From Nephrocerus scutellatus (Eukaryota > Arthropoda > Insecta > Diptera > Pipunculidae): 64,000 bases of DNA. Positions within the stretch are counted from its first letter, which is position 1; every line of letters begins with the position of its first letter. The translations under genes and the position numbers were made by a program. The notes below the pieces were generated by a model. That model made no database searches, had not been told where the DNA came from, and saw nothing but the letters and a program-made list of their open reading frames with translations. Where the stretch lies: contig OX352761.1 of NCBI GenBank assembly GCA_947095585.1, positions 66,481,823 to 66,545,822 on the forward strand, given 5' to 3'. Below are positions 20,188 to 31,671 of the stretch, one piece after another.

Positions 20188-21199
20188 ATGGAAAATCAAG
20201 TAAATAATTTAATGCAAGATAATTTAATGCAAGAAAATAATATTATCTTAGAAAATAAAATAATCCTAAATCCTATTTATCAGAAAAGCTAGAGAAGTAA
20301 TAGAAATTAATACCCAAGCCATTGCTTAGAATGATATAAAAATCGTTTTACAAAAGAACTTTGCCGAAAGACGTAGTGTAGAACAACTTTTCGACGAATT
20401 GAGAGGTGTTACTTTCAAAAACAATGTTTTAGGTTTTTTCAACGAAATAAAAGATAAACTACGAAAATTAAATAACAAAACTTTATTAGTAACTGGCCCT
20501 GGTAAAATAGCGAACGAATGTTCATTAAATAACATACGTACTGCACTTGATATATTTAAAAATAAAATACCTGAACCAATGAAAACAATTCTAATTTGTA
20601 GAAATCCTGAGAATTTAGAATCAGCAATTGATATACTTAGTCAAACAGGCTACGCAGATCAATCAAATCCAGAACCATTCTATAATCACAATAATAATAG
20701 GAAAATACGTTATAATAATAATTACAATAAAAATATTAATTTTTCTCCAAATAAACAAGAATATGGAAATAAATACCAACAAAACCCAAACAGAAATGAA
20801 CATCTTAACAATTATAGATACAGACAGACAGAACCAAATCAGAATAAAAAAGAACAATTTAATAAAAATGACCAAAGACAAAATAGAGAAAAACAATATA
20901 ATAATTATAGATCCGACCAATATCAGAATAGGAACAGGCAGTTCAACAATTATAGAAATGATAACTATAATAATTATAGATCCGATCAATATCAGAATAA
21001 GAACAGACAGTTCAATAATTATAGAAATAATAGTTATAATAATTATAGACAACCAAATTATCATCAATTCACAAGTGACATTCCAAATAATTTGCCTGAT
21101 ATCCAACAAAATCAAACTGTCGAACCTATGGACATAAATAAATGCGAAACAAGCGAAAATTTTCACTTACAAGCCTCGGAGGAGATTTACCATATGTAA
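20188..21199 (+). pseudogene. gag: Errantivirus gag, N-terminally damaged
   Basis: An ATG at 20188 opens a frame of 34 codons that stops at 20290. The main Gag frame lies in another phase, with a stop at 20327-20329, and is open from there to 21199. The visible protein (about 290 residues) has a short capsid-like part (GFFNEIKDKLRKLNNKTLLV, then IDILSQTGYADQ) and a long Asn/Tyr/Arg/Gln-rich tail with repeats such as NNYRSDQYQNRNRQFNNYR at about residues 110-200. No zinc knuckle is present, as expected for errantiviruses, whose basic tail is thought to bind RNA. Compared with Gag of the group, much of the N-terminal half appears to be missing. Its end overlaps the pol frame by about 58 bases, the usual arrangement for frameshifted Gag-Pol. 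Confidence 0.75.
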
Positions 21200-24100
21200 A
21201 AATCAAATCTAATAAAAATCCATTAAAATTTATTACCGATACTGGAGCAACAAACTCTATTATAAATCCAGGTCTTTGTAATCCTAAATGGAAAGTACCA
21301 AATTATAAAATTCAAATTAAAACACTACAACATAATATAAACGTAACTGAAAGAGTATCAGTTCCCCTTTTTAAAGAATTTGGTGATCTAAAGCAAAAAA
21401 TTGACTTTTTAGTCTGCGCGTTCCATGACAAATACGACGGTATTATTGGAAACGACATACTAAAACGATTTAACGCTAAAATAGATTATAAACATAATCT
21501 ATTAGAAATCAATGGACAAACTATACAAATGTTGTTTGAAAGATCAAACAAACATACTGTACAGTTATTGGTGAATCAACAAGAAGGATTAGTTTACCTC
21601 AAGAAGCAGAAGTTCTTGAAAAACGAAATAATTTTTGATGAAGGAATTTACAATGTTGAAAATCATAAGATTGAAGTTCAAACGAATGTAAAATGCCAAG
21701 GTCCATTTGAAATAAATCCAAATGAAATTGAAGAAGTTAATATAAAAAATTTCTCTATAATAGAAGAATATAATAATAAATTATTAACGGAACAAATACG
21801 AACTCAACATCTCAACGCAGAAGAGAAACAAAAATTATTAAAAATAATAAACCAATATTCAAACATTTTTTATCAAGAAAATTCAAATCTCTCTTTTACA
21901 AATGCAATTAAACATGAAATACGTACCACTGATAATGTACCAATAAACGCGAAGTCATACAGATATCCTTACATACATAAAGATGAAGTCAAAACCCAGA
22001 TTCAAGAACTCCTCAAAAATAATATTATAAGGCCGAGCCATTCGCCTTATTCAGCCCCTGTGTGGATTGTACCGAAAAAGGTCGACGCCAGTGGAAAACA
22101 AAAGTGGAGGCTTGTCATAGACTATCGTAAACTAAATGAAGTTACAATAGACGACAAGTACCCTCTACCAAATATTGATGATATATTAGATAAACAGGGC
22201 AGATGCCAGTATTTCACAACCCTTGATTTAGCTAAGGGATTTCATCAAATAGAAATTGAGGAAAAAGATATTCATAAAACAGCCTTTAGCGTAGAAGGAG
22301 ACATTAAGAATGCCATTTGGACTGAAGACAGCCCCAGCGACATTTCAAAGACTTATGAACAATATCTTAAAGGATTATATCAATAAGATTTGTTTAGTCT
22401 ATCTGGACGACATTATCATCTTCTCTACTTCAATACAAGAGCATATACATTCAATCAATTTAATATTTAATTGCTTAAGGAAAGCAAATCTAAAATTTCA
22501 ATTAGATAAATCAGAATTTCTAAAGAAAGAAACAGAATTTCTTGGACACATTGTGACACAAAACGGAATAAAGCCAAATCCAAAAAAAATAGAATGCGTA
22601 AATAAATTTCCAATACCCAAAACTACGAAACAAATTAAACAATTTTTAGGACTAACGGGTTATTACAGAAAATTCATTAAAGACTATTCATTAATAGCAA
22701 AGCCAATGACATTATTCTTAAAAAAGAATGCTAAATTAGACATTTCAAATATAAAATATCAAGAAAGTTTTAACACACTTAAAAAATTATTAATAAATGA
22801 TCCAATATTAAGTTATCCCGATTTCAATAAAAATTTTACCCTTACAACAGATGCTAGTAATTATGCTTTAGGAGCAATACTTTCTCAAAATAATCATCCG
22901 ATATGTTACGCTAGCAGAACATTAAATGAACATGAAATAAATTACAGCACCATTAAAAAAGAACTATTAGCAATCGTCTGGTCAACAAAATATTTTAGAC
23001 CATATCTTTTTGGACGTAAATTTACAATCGAAACCGATCATAAACCTTTAACTTGGCTTTTCTCAATCAAAGAACCAAATTCAAAACTAGTAAGATGGAG
23101 ACTAAAACTATCCGAATTTGATTATGAAATCACATATAAAAAAGGAACCAAAAATAAAAATGCAGATGCACTCTCCCGAATAGAAATAAATCTTACAGAA
23201 AGAAATGAAGAAAATAGATCAAACATATTTCCACTTAGTAAATCCCCTTTAAATATATTTAAAACACAAATAGCAATCTTTAAAATTACTTCCGGTTCAT
23301 TAAGAATTAAACAAATAAAAATTTTTAATAAAAATAGAAAAGTTATTTATATCAAATCACTGGATGAAGAAACAGCATTAATACTCTTAAAATCGCATTT
23401 TAACCCAAAATACTTAAACTGTCTTTATGCAGATAACGAAGAATTTATAAAAACATTAGAAGATGTTTATCAAAAATATTTTTCAGACCAAGGACAATTA
23501 AAAATTATTAAAACTAACAAATTCCTAAAAGATATAACAGATGAAGAAGAATTATTTGAAATCATTAAAAATGAACATCTCAGAAATAACCACAGAGGAA
23601 TCATAGAAGTATACAAAGAACTATTCTTAAAATTTTATCATCCAAAGTTCAATATTAGAATAACCCAATTTATCAACAATTGCGAAATATGTAATTTAGA
23701 AAAATATGATCGAAATCCAATTAAAAATAAATATCAACTAACGGAAACCCCTTCAGCACCAAACGAAATTATTCATGCAGACGTTTTCTATTCACTTGAA
23801 AAACAACTCTTTGTCACGTTCATAGATAAATTCAGCAAATTCGCTCAAGCAATAAAAATCACAGCAAGAACATGGACAGAATTTAAAAGAAGCATTCTAA
23901 CGTTAATCGCTGCTATTGGACCAATAAATAAATTAATTGTAGATAACGAGCTAGGATTTAAAGCTCTTCCACTTAAAGAATTTTTACAAAACGAAAACAT
24001 AGAAATTCATTATACCTCAAATTATAACCACACATCCAATTCAGATGAAGAAAGACTACATAACACAATCAATGAACACATTAGATTATTAAGGCATGAT

Positions 24101-24529
24101 CCAAACACAAATAATAATACTGTTGAGGAAAAGATATTAAAAATTATAAATTATTATAACAATACCATACATTCAACTACTGATAAAAAACCAATCGATT
24201 TTAAAAATGGAAAAATACATAACAACGAATATGATTCTATTAAAGATAAAATAATCAAGAAAAAACAAACTTCCATAAATAAATTAAATAAAGAAAGAGA
24301 AGATTTAGAAATACAACCAGGAACTACTTTCATTAAAGAAACACGCGGTGGAAAAAATCACACGAAATTCAGAAAACTTGATGCAGAAAAAATAGACGAA
24401 AATCATATAATCGATAAACGAAATAATTTAAAATATTATAAATCACACATCAAACGGAAAAAGAAATATCAAAACTACAATTCACCAACAATTAAAACAA
24501 AAGGAAAAACACATAAAAGTAACTCATAA
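21142..24529 (+). pseudogene. pol: Errantivirus pol (protease, RT, RNase H, integrase), one frameshift
   Basis: First part, 21142-22386: protease with FITDTGATNSIINPG (DTGA) and IIGNDILKRFNAKI; RT start with WRLVIDYRKLNEVTIDDKYP and FTTLDLAKGFHQIEI. A net frame change near 22290-22312 moves the conserved reading to the second part, 22310-24529: MPFGLKTAPATFQRL, VYLDDIIIFS (YLDD), the connection domain FLGLTGYYRKFIKDYS, RNase H (LTTDASNYALGAILSQ, TDHKPLTW), integrase zinc finger (H-x4-H, then CEIC near 23690), and catalytic core Asp in HADVFYS (about 23780), Asp in IVDNELGF (about 23945) and Glu in the DEERLHNTI block (about 24050). The C-terminal tail is very Lys/Asn-rich. Apart from the single frame change, all catalytic boxes are present; the copy as it stands would not make complete RT. 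Confidence 0.88.
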
Positions 24530-24630
24530 GCTAGTAAAATCTTAAAACAGAAGAAGAAAAATTAAAAAAATAACATAACATAATATAAACTACGAGTAAC
24601 TCCAATAAAACAAGAATTCAAAATTAAATC

Positions 24631-24638
24631 TTTTACAG
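24631..24638 (+). promoter_or_regulatory. Candidate splice acceptor for env mRNA
   Basis: TTTTACAG ends exactly one base before the env ATG at 24639. Errantivirus Env is made from a spliced subgenomic RNA, and a pyrimidine-rich tract ending in CAG right at the env start fits that use. The donor site was not located. Confidence 0.5.
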
Positions 24639-26210
24639 ATGAATTTTCAAATCATCATTTTATCAACTATACTATGCTGTTATCCAAATACTAAAGCACA
24701 ATTTCTTGAGATACACAATTTAAACAATAATAACGGATACATGACAATTAAAAAGGAAGATATAAACATTATTCAAAATTTTAATAAAATTCTACATATA
24801 ATAAACATAACAGAAATAGAAAATACTATAGATCATTTAAATGAAAATATTAATCTTATACAAACCAAAATAGGTATAACTAACCCAATGTTTAATACAC
24901 TAATACATAACTTCAGACAATTAAAACGAAAAATATCTAATCTTAAACCACATCCAAAAGTAAAACGAGCATTAATAAACATATAAGGTACAGGACTTAA
25001 ATATATAGCAGGCACAATGGATTCTCAAGACGAAATTGAAATAAAATCTCAACTAAAAGCTCTTAAATCAAAAAACAAAGAATTAATTTCAGAAAATAAT
25101 AAACAAGTTTCATTCAATTTTAAGATATCTCAACAGATAGGAAATATAACTCATCATATTCAAAACCAACAAAAGAATATTACACGACTTTTAAATGACT
25201 TTAATAAACTAAATAAAAAGGACATTACTAAGATAGAAAAAGAAATAAATTACATAGAACATATTTATCAAATTAATTATGACATCAATCTTTTCCGACA
25301 TCACATAGACGACATAGAACAAATTATTCTAACAAGCAAACTTGGTATACTTACAAGAAATATTTTAACAGAAAAGGAACTAAAACTAGCTAAAAATATC
25401 CAAGGACTTAAAGACACAAAAATAGCCGTAATATTCGAATATGAACTTATTATAATAATCCTCTTAATACCTGAATATTCTAACTCCTCATATTCCACTA
25501 TTATCATTGAACCAATGCCAAACAAAAACAATAAAGCCATATCATTAAACGAAAGTACCTTTATAATAGATCAAAATAATAATATATATGATAAAAATGT
25601 AAAAGATAAGTTAGAGAAAAACTTAAATAAAATAAGAAACAACTGTACTACAAATATTATTAAATTTGAAAAAGCCTATTGCAAAATGAAAAATTTTACA
25701 GAGGAAGAAATTAAAGAAATAATCCCAGGAATTGTAGTAACGAAAAATATTTCTAAAACAAATATCAAACATAACTGTAATCAATTAAAAATAGATATAT
25801 ATGGAAGCAAAATAATTAAATTCGAAAACTGTAATATAGAAATCGAAAATAAAACATATATAAATTCATATTTTAAAATAAAAGATGATATCATTCTTCC
25901 ATACTTTATATCAGAAGTAATAGAAAATAAAAGTATCGAAATAATCAAATAAGAAGATTTTCTTATCGAAAAAATAGAAAACAATAGAAAACATATTGAA
26001 GAAATTACTATAAAAACTAAAGAACAAACCTATTTTCATACATCTTATATATCCATAATTTTCATACTAATAATCATATTATCAATTTATAAATTTTTAA
26101 AATATAAGAAAAAATCAATATGTAAAGCTACTACTTCGTCGGAGCCTCAGGCTAGCGGTGGGGGTGTTAACATAGAGAATATCCCACTACAGGCACCCGT
26201 TATAATATAG
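24639..26210 (+). pseudogene. env: Errantivirus env with two in-frame stop codons
   Basis: One continuous frame from the ATG at 24639 to TAG at 26208-26210 is interrupted only by TAA at 24984-24986 and TAA at 25950-25952. It starts with a hydrophobic signal peptide (NFQIIILSTILCCYPNTKA, residues 2-20). At about residues 105-112 KVKRALIN resembles the errantivirus furin-type cleavage site and start of the fusion subunit; the first stop comes just after it. The middle has heptad-rich helical stretches around QQIGNITHHIQNQQKNITR. A C-terminal hydrophobic anchor (about 26040-26095) precedes a short tail that runs into the 3' LTR. Env in this group mediates membrane fusion and infectivity; this copy is inactivated. 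Both stops also occur in the duplicate at 29415-30986. Confidence 0.88.
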
Positions 26211-26895
26211 AAATACTGAATAACAATATAAGATATTCACAGTATGTAATCACATAATCACATAGAATAAGAATAATGTAAATGCGATCCAACTTCATAT
26301 CTTGTTTACCAATTTCACAACATGATGAAATCATCTTGTCTACTACTTTAACATTCAAGGCCAATCTTATCTCACAATACGAATTTTGTCAACATGTTTA
26401 CCATCTTCAATTCAAGGCCAATCAATGATCAAAACGCCAGATGGTCAATTACGACGAATTTAGATATTTATTCAAAACATGCTAGAACATGAAAACAACC
26501 TTATCTCAAATCAGATCTAAGACAATAACATGTTTACGTCCTCAAAGACGAAAACAAGTTCAAAGTCCAAAACTATTTCACAACACAAGTTGGATCACAT
26601 AACAAAATAAGTATATAGAAATAAGTATAAAAGCAGAAGCATTCAGTATTCATTATTCATTAAGTATCCGGGATTCATTAAGTTTCCATCCAACATTCAT
26701 TAAGTATCTGGTATTCATTAAGTTAACGGATTGTATTATTAACACTTCCATTCTACAAATTTATACACAGTGATACAGGATATAGAATCATTCAATAAAG
26801 ATATTGTCTTAAATAATTTTCTTGTGACTTGTAATATTATTTTAATAAAGAAAGATCTTTTTTAAAATTTACTAAGTTACATTGAAAACATAATT
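26165..26895 (+). mobile_element. Errantivirus 3' LTR (731 bp)
   Basis: It follows a short purine tract (GGTGGGGG). It has the same length as the 5' LTR, with three substitutions seen (near 26340, 26424 and 26492). The flank resumes with GCTAGG and satellite. Confidence 0.92.
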
Positions 26896-26901
26896 GCTAG
26901 G

Positions 26902-28130
26902 CTCATGTAGTGCGTGTTTGTTTTTAAATATATAAAAAAAATAATGTTCATATGATTAGGTAATATAGGTAAGTAAGGCTAGGCTCATGTAGTGCGTGTT
27001 TGTTTTTAAATATATAAAAAAATAATGTTCATATGATTATGTAATATAGGTGAGTAAGGCTAGGCTCCTGTAGTGCGTGTTTGTTTTTAAATATATAAAA
27101 AAAATAATGTTCATATGATTAGGTAATATAGGTAAGTAAGGCTAGGCTCATGTAGTGCGTGTTTGTTTTATATATATGTAAAAATAATGTTCGTATGATT
27201 AGGTAATATAGGTAAGTAAGGCTAGGCTCATGTAGTGCTTGTTTGTTTTTAAATATAGGTCAAAATAAGTTAACGGATACCGTTGGCGGAAACCCCTCTG
27301 GTAGGGCGGATTGCCGAAGAACAACTATAAGCGGACAAGGAGAAACCGAGGGCTTTTCCATGCCCCGTGCGTGGCGAGCATGGACGCGTCGAGCGGCACT
27401 TTCCATATAATTAAATTGTATAATTGGATTGTTATAGGTACTTACGCAGAGGGGAAAAGTGAGGTTGGAGGTGGTTGTGAGGAATTTCCTTCAAGCTGCT
27501 TATTTTCTTGTTGCCACCAGTAATCCAGCGTAATCGTTGTGATCCTCTGTTTCCAACAAGGACTGATGCTGCGACCTTTGGTTGGATCCTGTTCCTGACC
27601 TTGCCTTTTCCTAAATTACACGATGGTTAGTACAAACATTTTGTTTAACGCCATGATGTTCACTCGCGCGAACAGCAATTGTCAATTTTTTTTTTTTTTT
27701 TTTCATAAATCTTCTTTTTTTTATAAAATTTTATTGGTTTACCTCTCTGCGCCTTCCGTTATGCCCAGTATTTATCCTTCCTTTCTTTTTTTTTTTTCTT
27801 TGAAATTTTTCTAAGTTTGTTCTTTTTCCCAATTGACTTTCGTCTATAAGTTGTCTTCGTCTATATATTTTTTTTTTGCTGACTTTGTTTTAGTCTTAAC
27901 CGACTTGTACACTCGGCCAGATTCTTTTCGGAAAGAGACCGGTTTTCATGCCATGGCCGACGAGAAGTCTCCGTTCGCATTTACCAATCCATATCTGTGC
28001 TAAAGTGAGACGACGCATGTTCTATTATCGGTGGTGACAACGAACTTGGTGGTTTACACGGGACTTGTACAAGTAGAGTGACGTAAGTGTTTTTTAGGTT
28101 GGTCCGATGACCCAAAAGTACACCATCACA
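26902..28130 (-). mobile_element. 5' LTR of the Osvaldo/Ulysses-like element, outer part
   Basis: Satellite of the AATGTTCATATGATTAGG type (to 27257) is followed by the conserved U3 block (27258-28130), ending CATCACA on the plus strand (TGTGATG in element sense), then AATT and CsRn1-like gag. This is the continuation of 16738-18320 after removing the errantivirus. Confidence 0.75.
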
Positions 28131-28360
28131 AATTGCTGCGCTGACGTGGAGTATTGTCCGCTTTGGGAGCGAGCGCGATACGATGTATCACTAGACTTTT
28201 TGAAACGTCCACACAGTTCTTCCACCCGTTGAGACAGCGCGTTGATTTGGGCTACTAGATTGTTTTGTTGTTGGCTGGGTTCGTTTCTTGATGCCGCGTT
28301 TAGATTGTAGACACTTGCTGGTTTTTGAACCTCGATTATCTTGTCCGCTGCCTTTGCAAG
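28131..28360 (-). pseudogene. gag: Duplicated fragment of CsRn1-like gag
   Basis: The minus strand from 28360 to 28131 repeats the gag residues from AKAADKIIEVQKPASV to SGQYSTSAQQ found at 33136-32907. It is truncated at 28360 by the duplication joint and at 28131 by the Osvaldo/Ulysses-like LTR. It has no coding role. Confidence 0.85.
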
Positions 28361-29305
28361 AAATAACCACAGAGGAATCATAGAAGTATACAAAGAACTA
28401 TTCTTAAAATTTTATCATCCAAAGTTCAATATTAGAATAACCCAATTTATCAACAATTGCGAAATATGTAATTTAGAAAAATATGATCGAAATCCAATTA
28501 AAAATAAATATCAACTAACGGAAACCCCTTCAGCACCAAACGAAATTATTCATGCAGACGTTTTCTATTCACTTGAAAAACAACTCTTTGTCACGTTCAT
28601 AGATAAATTCAGCAAATTCGCTCAAGCAATAAAAATCACAGCAAGAACATGGACAGAATTTAAAAGAAGCATTCTAACGTTAATCGCTGCTATTGGACCA
28701 ATAAATAAATTAATTGTAGATAACGAGCTAGGATTTAAAGCTCTTCCACTTAAAGAATTTTTACAAAACGAAAACATAGAAATTCATTATACCTCAAATT
28801 ATAACCACACATCCAATTCAGATGTAGAAAGACTACATAACACAATCAATGAACACATTAGATTATTAAGGCATGATCCAAACACAAATAATAATACTGT
28901 TGAGGAAAAGATATTAAAATTATAAATTATTATAACAATACCATACATTCAACTACTGATAAAAAACCAATCGATTTTAAAAATGGAAAAATACATAACA
29001 ACGAATATGATTCTATTAAAGATAAAATAATCAAGAAAAAACAAACTTCCATAAATAAATTAAATAAAGAAAGAGAAGATTTAGAAATACAACCAGGAAC
29101 TACTTTCATTAAAGAAACACGCGGTGGAAAAAATCACACGAAATTCAGAAAACTTGATGCAGAAAAAATAGACGAAAATCATATAATCGATAAACGAAAT
29201 AATTTAAAATATTATAAATCACACATCAAACGGAAAAAGAAATATCAAAACTACAATTCACCAACAATTAAAACAAAAGGAAAAACACATAAAAGTAACT
29301 CATAA
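28361..29305 (+). pseudogene. pol: Duplicated 3' part of errantivirus pol (integrase)
   Basis: Starts at the integrase zinc finger (NNHRGIIEVYKELFLKFY) and contains the whole catalytic core. Compared with copy A, the codon before the catalytic Glu is GTA instead of GAA (near 28830), giving the SDVER form. One A is lost near 28917, so the frame ends at 28925, ahead of the C-terminal tail, which continues out of phase to 29305. Confidence 0.88.
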
Positions 29306-29414
29306 GCTAGTAAAATCTTAAAACAGAAGAAGAAAAATTAAAAAAATAACATAACATAATATAAACTACGAGTAACTCCAATAAAACAAGAATTTAAAAT
29401 TAAATCTTTTACAG

Positions 29415-30986
29415 ATGAATTTTCAAATCATCATTTTATCAACTATACTATGCTGTTATCCAAATACTAAAGCACAATTTCTTGAGATACACAATTTAAA
29501 CAATAATAACGGATACATGACAATTAAAAAGGAAGATATAAACATTATTCAAAATTTTAATAAAATTCTACATATAATAAACATAACAGAAATAGAAAAT
29601 ACTATAGATCATTTAAATGAAAATATTAATCTTATACAAACCAAAATAGGTATAACTAACCCAATGTTTAATACACTAATACATAACTTCAGACAATTAA
29701 AACGAAAAATATCTAATCTTAAACCACATCCAAAAGTAAAACGAGCATTAATAAACATATAAGGTACAGGACTTAAATATATAGCAGGCACAATGGATTC
29801 TCAAGACGAAATTGAAATAAAATCTCAACTAAAAGCTCTTAAATCAAAAAACAAAGAATTAATTTCAGAAAATAATAAACAAGTTTCATTCAATTTTAAG
29901 ATATCTCAACAGATAGGAAATATAACTCATCATATTCAAAACCAACAAAAGAATATTACACGACTTTTAAATGACTTTAATAAACTAAATAAAAAGGACA
30001 TTACTAAGATAGAAAAAGAAATAAATTACATAGAACATATTTATCAAATTAATTATGACATCAATCTTTTCCGACATCACATAGACGACATAGAACAAAT
30101 TATTCTAACAAGCAAACTTGGTATACTTACAAGAAATATTTTAACAGAAAAGGAACTAAAACTAGCTAAAAATATCCAAGGACTTAAAGACACAAAAATA
30201 GCCGTAATATTCGAATATGAACTTATTATAATAATCCTCTTAATACCTGAATATTCTAACTCCTCATATTCCACTATTATCATTGAACCAATGCCAAACA
30301 AAAACAATAAAGCCATATCATTAAACGAAAGTACCTTTATAATAGATCAAAATAATAATATATATGATAAAAATGTAAAAGATAAGTTAGAGAAAAACTT
30401 AAATAAAATAAGAAACAACTGTACTACAAATATTATTAAATTTGAAAAAGCCTATTGCAAAATGAAAAATTTTACAGAGGAAGAAATTAAAGAAATAATC
30501 CCAGGAATTGTAGTAACGAAAAATATTTCTAAAACAAATATCAAACATAACTGTAATCAATTAAAAATAGATATATATGGAAGCAAAATAATTAAATTCG
30601 AAAACTGTAATATAGAAATCGAAAATAAAACATATATAAATTCATATTTTAAAATAAAAGATGATATCATTCTTCCATACTTTATATCAGAAGTAATAGA
30701 AAATAAAAGTATCGAAATAATCAAATAAGAAGATTTTCTTATCGAAAAAATAGAAAACAATAGAAAACATATTGAAGAAATTACTATAAAAACTAAAGAA
30801 CAAACCTATTTTCATACATCTTATGTATCCATAATTTTCATACTAATAATCATATTATCAATTTATAAATTTTTAAAATATAAGAAAAAATCAATATGTA
30901 AAGCTACTACTTCGTCGGAGCCTCAGGCTAGCGGTGGGGGTGTTAACATAGAGAATATCCCACTACAGGCACCCGTTATAATATAG
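29415..30986 (+). pseudogene. env: Duplicated errantivirus env with the same two stops
   Basis: This is the copy of 24639-26210 shifted by 4776 bp: signal peptide, cleavage-site-like KVKR, TAA at 29760-29762, second segment from 29793, TAA at 30726-30728, membrane anchor and LTR-spanning tail. The shared stops show that env was dead before the tandem duplication. One Ile/Val difference is visible in the anchor (TATATATCC against TATGTATCC near 30826). Confidence 0.88.
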
Positions 30987-31671
30987 AAATACTGAATAAC
31001 AATATAAGATATTCACAGTATGTAATCACTTAATCACATAGAATAAGAATAATGTAAATGCGATCCAACTTCATATCTTGTTTACCAATTTCACAACATG
31101 ATGAAATCATCTTGTCTACTACTTTAACATTCAAGGCCAATCTTATCTCACAATACGAATTTTGTCAACATGTTTACCATCTTCAATTCAAGGCCAATCA
31201 ATGATCAAAACGCCAGATGGTCAATTACGACGAATTTAGATATTTATTCAAAACATGCTAGAACATGAAAACAACCTTATCTCAAATCAGATCTAAGACA
31301 ATAACATGTTTACGTCCTCAAAGACGAAAACAAGTTCAAAGTCCAAAACTATTTCACAACACAAGTTGGATCACATAACAAAATAAGTATATAGAAATAA
31401 GTATAAAAGCAGAAGCATTCAGTATTCATTATTCATTAAGTATCCGGGATTCATTAAGTTTCCATCCAACATTCATTAAGTATCTGGTATTCATTAAGTT
31501 AACGGATTGTATTATTAACACTTCCATTCTACAAATTTATACACAGTGATACAGGATATAGAATCATTCAATAAAGATATTGTCTTAAATAATTTTCTTG
31601 TGACTTGTAATATTATTTTAATAAAGAAAGATCTTTTTTAAAATTTACTAAGTTACATTGAAAACATAATT
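30941..31671 (+). mobile_element. Third errantivirus LTR, from the tandem duplication
   Basis: Identical in length to the 3' LTR at 26165-26895, with one difference noted near 31028. It is followed by GCTAGG and satellite, as in copy A, so it is not a separate insertion. Confidence 0.92.

Larger units (their letters stand above)
18321..26895 (+). mobile_element. Errantivirus (gypsy/17.6-like) with gag, pol, env and two 731-bp LTRs
   Basis: The 8575-bp element is complete from LTR to LTR: 5' LTR 18321-19051, tRNA-Ser primer site, repeat-rich leader, gag, pol, env, 3' LTR 26165-26895. Six bases, GCTAGG, flank it on both sides (18315-18320 and 26896-26901) and occur once in the undisturbed satellite (AAGGCTAGGCTCATG), so they are a target duplication. 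The LTRs differ at three positions that I could find, indicating recent insertion, yet gag, pol and env all carry breaks. Members of this group encode an envelope protein and can behave as insect endogenous retroviruses. Confidence 0.92.
8643..28130 (-). mobile_element. Osvaldo/Ulysses-like gypsy element with giant satellite-bearing LTRs
   Basis: Minus-strand order: 5' LTR (28130-16738, interrupted by the errantivirus at 18321-26895), tRNA-Lys primer site (16737-16714), leader, RING-Gag, Pol ending at 11217, 3' LTR (11163-8643). The outer ends are TGTGATG and CATTACA, which pair as inverted ends with one mismatch, and both outer flanks carry the 4-bp duplication AATT (8639-8642, 28131-28134) within CsRn1-like gag. 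After removing the nested element the 5' LTR is about 2.81 kb and the 3' LTR 2.52 kb; the internal region is 5.57 kb. Clade assignment is from Pol (FGLCNAPQTMCRLMDKVIP), the tRNA-Lys primer and the large LTRs recalled for Ulysses. Confidence 0.75.
23584..28360. repeat. Tandem duplication, copy A (4777 bp)
   Basis: This runs from inside the errantivirus integrase (AAATAACCACAG) through env, 3' LTR, satellite and U3 block into CsRn1-like gag (TTTGCAAG). It is repeated immediately at 28361-33136. I noticed fewer than a dozen substitutions and a few homopolymer length changes between the copies. Confidence 0.93.

Noticed and set aside
20628..21166. Two long Ile-rich frames (both strands) across errantivirus gag
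   Set aside because: They are shadows of the Asn/Tyr-rich Gag repeat region in other phases; the Ile/Leu runs come from AAT/ATT-rich codons.
28094..28393. 99-codon minus-strand frame
   Set aside because: It is a chimera made by the duplication joint: LTR tail, gag fragment and antisense errantivirus integrase.
28341..28925. 194-codon frame that appears to start a new integrase gene
   Set aside because: Its first residues are antisense CsRn1-like gag read across the joint. The true content is a truncated copy of pol.
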